Shown: in pieces, positions 62,537 to 64,000 of the stretch
Position numbering within the stretch: the first letter of the stretch is position 1
How the letters are laid out: each line of letters starts with the position of its first letter
DNA from: Kerstersia gyiorum
GTDB lineage: Bacteria; Pseudomonadota; Gammaproteobacteria; Burkholderiales; Burkholderiaceae_B
Assembly (NCBI RefSeq): GCF_004216755.1
Contig: NZ_SGWZ01000003.1
Coordinates: 62,001 to 126,000 of the forward strand
DNA length: 64,000 nucleotides
Reading direction: 5' to 3'
Program-made: the position numbers and the translations under genes
Notes under the pieces: generated by a model
The model's database searches: none
Told to the model about the DNA's origin: nothing
What the model saw: only the letters and a program-made list of their open reading frames with translations

Positions 62537-64000
62537 GCGCCATCTCCTCTCTGCAAAGCTTGAGGAATGCAGCCAGAGCCGGGACCCCTTCCTCGGACTC
62601 GGGCCCTTCGGCCATGTGTTTGGCACCGACGGCGACGAGGAGCTTCCTCTGGCGACTCATCGCCACGTTCATGCGATTTGCCAACCGCAAGTGTCCATAC
62701 TTGCTGTTTAGCAATCGTTCGCGCTCTTCCCCTTCCTTCTGATCGGGAATCACCACGTCGTTAGCTCGCACTACGGACAGGAAGACGAGGTCAAACTCTT
62801 TGCCTTGAAACGCGTCAACCGTGCCGACGCGCAGTCGCTCATCACCTGATTCAGTCTGCCGGTAGGAGCGTGCGATTCGGATTTCCCCATCCTCTTCCTC
62901 TGCCAAGCCCTCGTCAGCCAGTGCATCAAGTATCAGGTCACACTGGGCGCGGTAGAAACTGATGACCCCAATGCTCAGCGACGGCCCACATGAATCTGCA
63001 ATCCGCTTAACCTCTTTTGCAATAGAAATTGCCTCCGCCCGTCTTTCATAACCGGGTTTTAGGAATCTTTCCTTCCCGTCCTGCAGAGGCACATCCAACC
63101 AAGCCGCACATTTGCCTTGGTAGCCAGGAATCGTGTGAGCGAAATCCTCCGCAGGTCGCCCCGAGTGCAAGACGTCCAATCCCTCAGATTCATAGAACTG
63201 TTTGCTGATGAAGTCACCCAGTGTCGGATGCATTCTGTACTGCGTATCGAGCATCACGACGCGCTTGATGTTGTCGACTTTCTCTTGCTCCCTAAGCTGC
63301 TTCACCAGCCGCTCAAAAAGACTCTGCTCATACGCCTTCGCTTGAGCCTCAGTCAGGCTTTGTCTCGAAATTAGTTCGTCTTCCAACTCTCGTTGAACAA
63401 GGTGAGGTAGTTGTCGATGGTCGCCGACCAGGATGATGCGACGCCGCGCCATCGCCATAGGAACGAAAAGGTCTAGAGGGTTTGCCCTGGCGGCTTCGTC
63501 GATGACAACCGTGTCGAACTCAATTCCTTCTGTTGCATCTAGGTCGCTCAACTCTTTCAAACTACTCATAGCCTTACCAGCTGACTGCTGGCAGGTCGCA
63601 CCGACAATGCTGGCGTACTCGCGGACCGCTCTCGCTGCCTCATTGGGGGCTTGGGAAAGTGCCGCGTGGTACGAGGCCACTACCGCAGAGATGCCACGGC
63701 GAGATTGACGCAAAGGCGCGTCGATTGCGTGCTCGATGTTGGCCAAGAGACCAAGTGCTTCGCCGCTCAACGCTTGCTTTAGCTGTGGGGGCCTGTAATC
63801 GGGGCTCAACCGATCCAGCATGGACCGCTTAAACGCAGCCAATTCAGCAAGATCTGCTTCAGTGGCATCGGCAACCGTTGAAAGTCGCTGGAGCAAGCCC
63901 CATTCCGAATCTTGAAGATTGACGTTGCTGCGCCGCAGCGTGCGCTCAAGCTGGTGAGCTCTGTCCGGCCCGTCGTCGGCGAACCCGATAGAACTGGTGC
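62526..64000 (-). CDS. UPF1-like superfamily 1 helicase, C-terminal part
   Basis: The frame is open to the window edge, so the N-terminus (including Walker A) lies beyond 64000; about 490 residues are seen. Motifs in order: II VIDEAARANP (about 63500), III LVGDHRQLP, IV MLDTQYRMHPTLGDFIS, V VGTVDAFQGKEFDLVFLSVVR and VI NVAMSRQRKLLVAVG near the end. This is the SF1B UPF1/IGHMBP2 type that moves on RNA or single-stranded DNA. Upstream (63560-63960) is a helical insert typical of domain 1B/1C in this group. First gene seen of the four-gene unit. Low GC relative to the core genes. Confidence 0.85.
   Translation of the reverse strand, partial: TSSIGFADDGPDRAHQLERTLRRSNVNLQDSEWGLLQRLSTVADATEADLAELAAFKRSMLDRLSPDYRPPQLKQALSGEALGLLANIEHAIDAPLRQSRRGISAVVASYHAALSQAPNEAARAVREYASIVGATCQQSAGKAMSSLKELSDLDATEGIEFDTVVIDEAARANPLDLFVPMAMARRRIILVGDHRQLPHLVQRELEDELISRQSLTEAQAKAYEQSLFERLVKQLREQEKVDNIKRVVMLDTQYRMHPTLGDFISKQFYESEGLDVLHSGRPAEDFAHTIPGYQGKCAAWLDVPLQDGKERFLKPGYERRAEAISIAKEVKRIADSCGPSLSIGVISFYRAQCDLILDALADEGLAEEEDGEIRIARSYRQTESGDERLRVGTVDAFQGKEFDLVFLSVVRANDVVIPDQKEGEERERLLNSKYGHLRLANRMNVAMSRQRKLLVAVGAKHMAEGPESEEGVPALAAFLKLCREEMAHGR

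Overview
The window is a chromosomal segment of a GC-rich betaproteobacterium, most likely order Burkholderiales and plausibly family Alcaligenaceae (Bordetella/Castellaniella/Pusillimonas-like). The basis is the housekeeping gene content (hrcA-hemH-grpE-dnaK-dnaJ, nadK-recN, monomeric isocitrate dehydrogenase, type-B L36) and a multicomponent phenol hydroxylase with a meta-cleavage pathway. The genus is not proven.

Layout. 1-4741 (+): 3' end of purD, then hemF, nadD, rsfS, rlmH, maf and a TauE-type exporter. 4818-7324 (-): a two-gene regulatory unit, a DmpR-type sigma54 activator and a GntR-family regulator. 7325-7629: a divergent control region with a near-perfect sigma54 promoter. 7630-16852 (+): dmpKLMNOP (phenol hydroxylase), a chloroplast-type ferredoxin, catechol 2,3-dioxygenase, a GlcG/HbpS-like gene, and the dmpC dehydrogenase and dmpD hydrolase, ending in a strong terminator. 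17038-21855 (+): a second block with a secreted arylsulfatase, its formylglycine-generating enzyme, then dmpE, dmpH and dmpI. The acetaldehyde dehydrogenase and aldolase genes (dmpF, dmpG) are missing. 21992-23269 (+): an unrecognised Q-rich lipoprotein. 23292-29624 (-): a branched-chain-type ABC transporter with a benzoate/2-aminobenzoate-type CoA ligase. 29945-31275: a divergent Lrp regulator and LysE exporter.

31469-56515 is mostly core genome: DUF2254 protein, mutS-roxA, fur, L36B, DUF1841, icd, an M16 protease, the heat-shock cluster with two recognisable sigma32 promoters, nadK, recN, bamE, dapB, a (GGACT)10 microsatellite and murB.

A tRNA-Gly(GCC) gene at 56633-56708 marks the boundary to a visibly lower-GC block (56879 to the window end, -). 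This block holds four tightly coupled genes: a UPF1-like SF1 helicase (cut by the window end), a protein with a C-terminal HEPN-type RN-x4-H motif, a long coiled-coil AAA+ McrB-like NTPase, and a McrC/DUF2357-like partner. It looks like an antiviral defence cassette, possibly RNA-directed and similar in composition to the coiled-coil McrBC relatives.

Together, the catabolic block suggests use of aryl sulfates. The periplasmic sulfatase would release phenol, the hydroxylase would make catechol, and meta cleavage would feed central metabolism, with dmpF/dmpG supplied from elsewhere.
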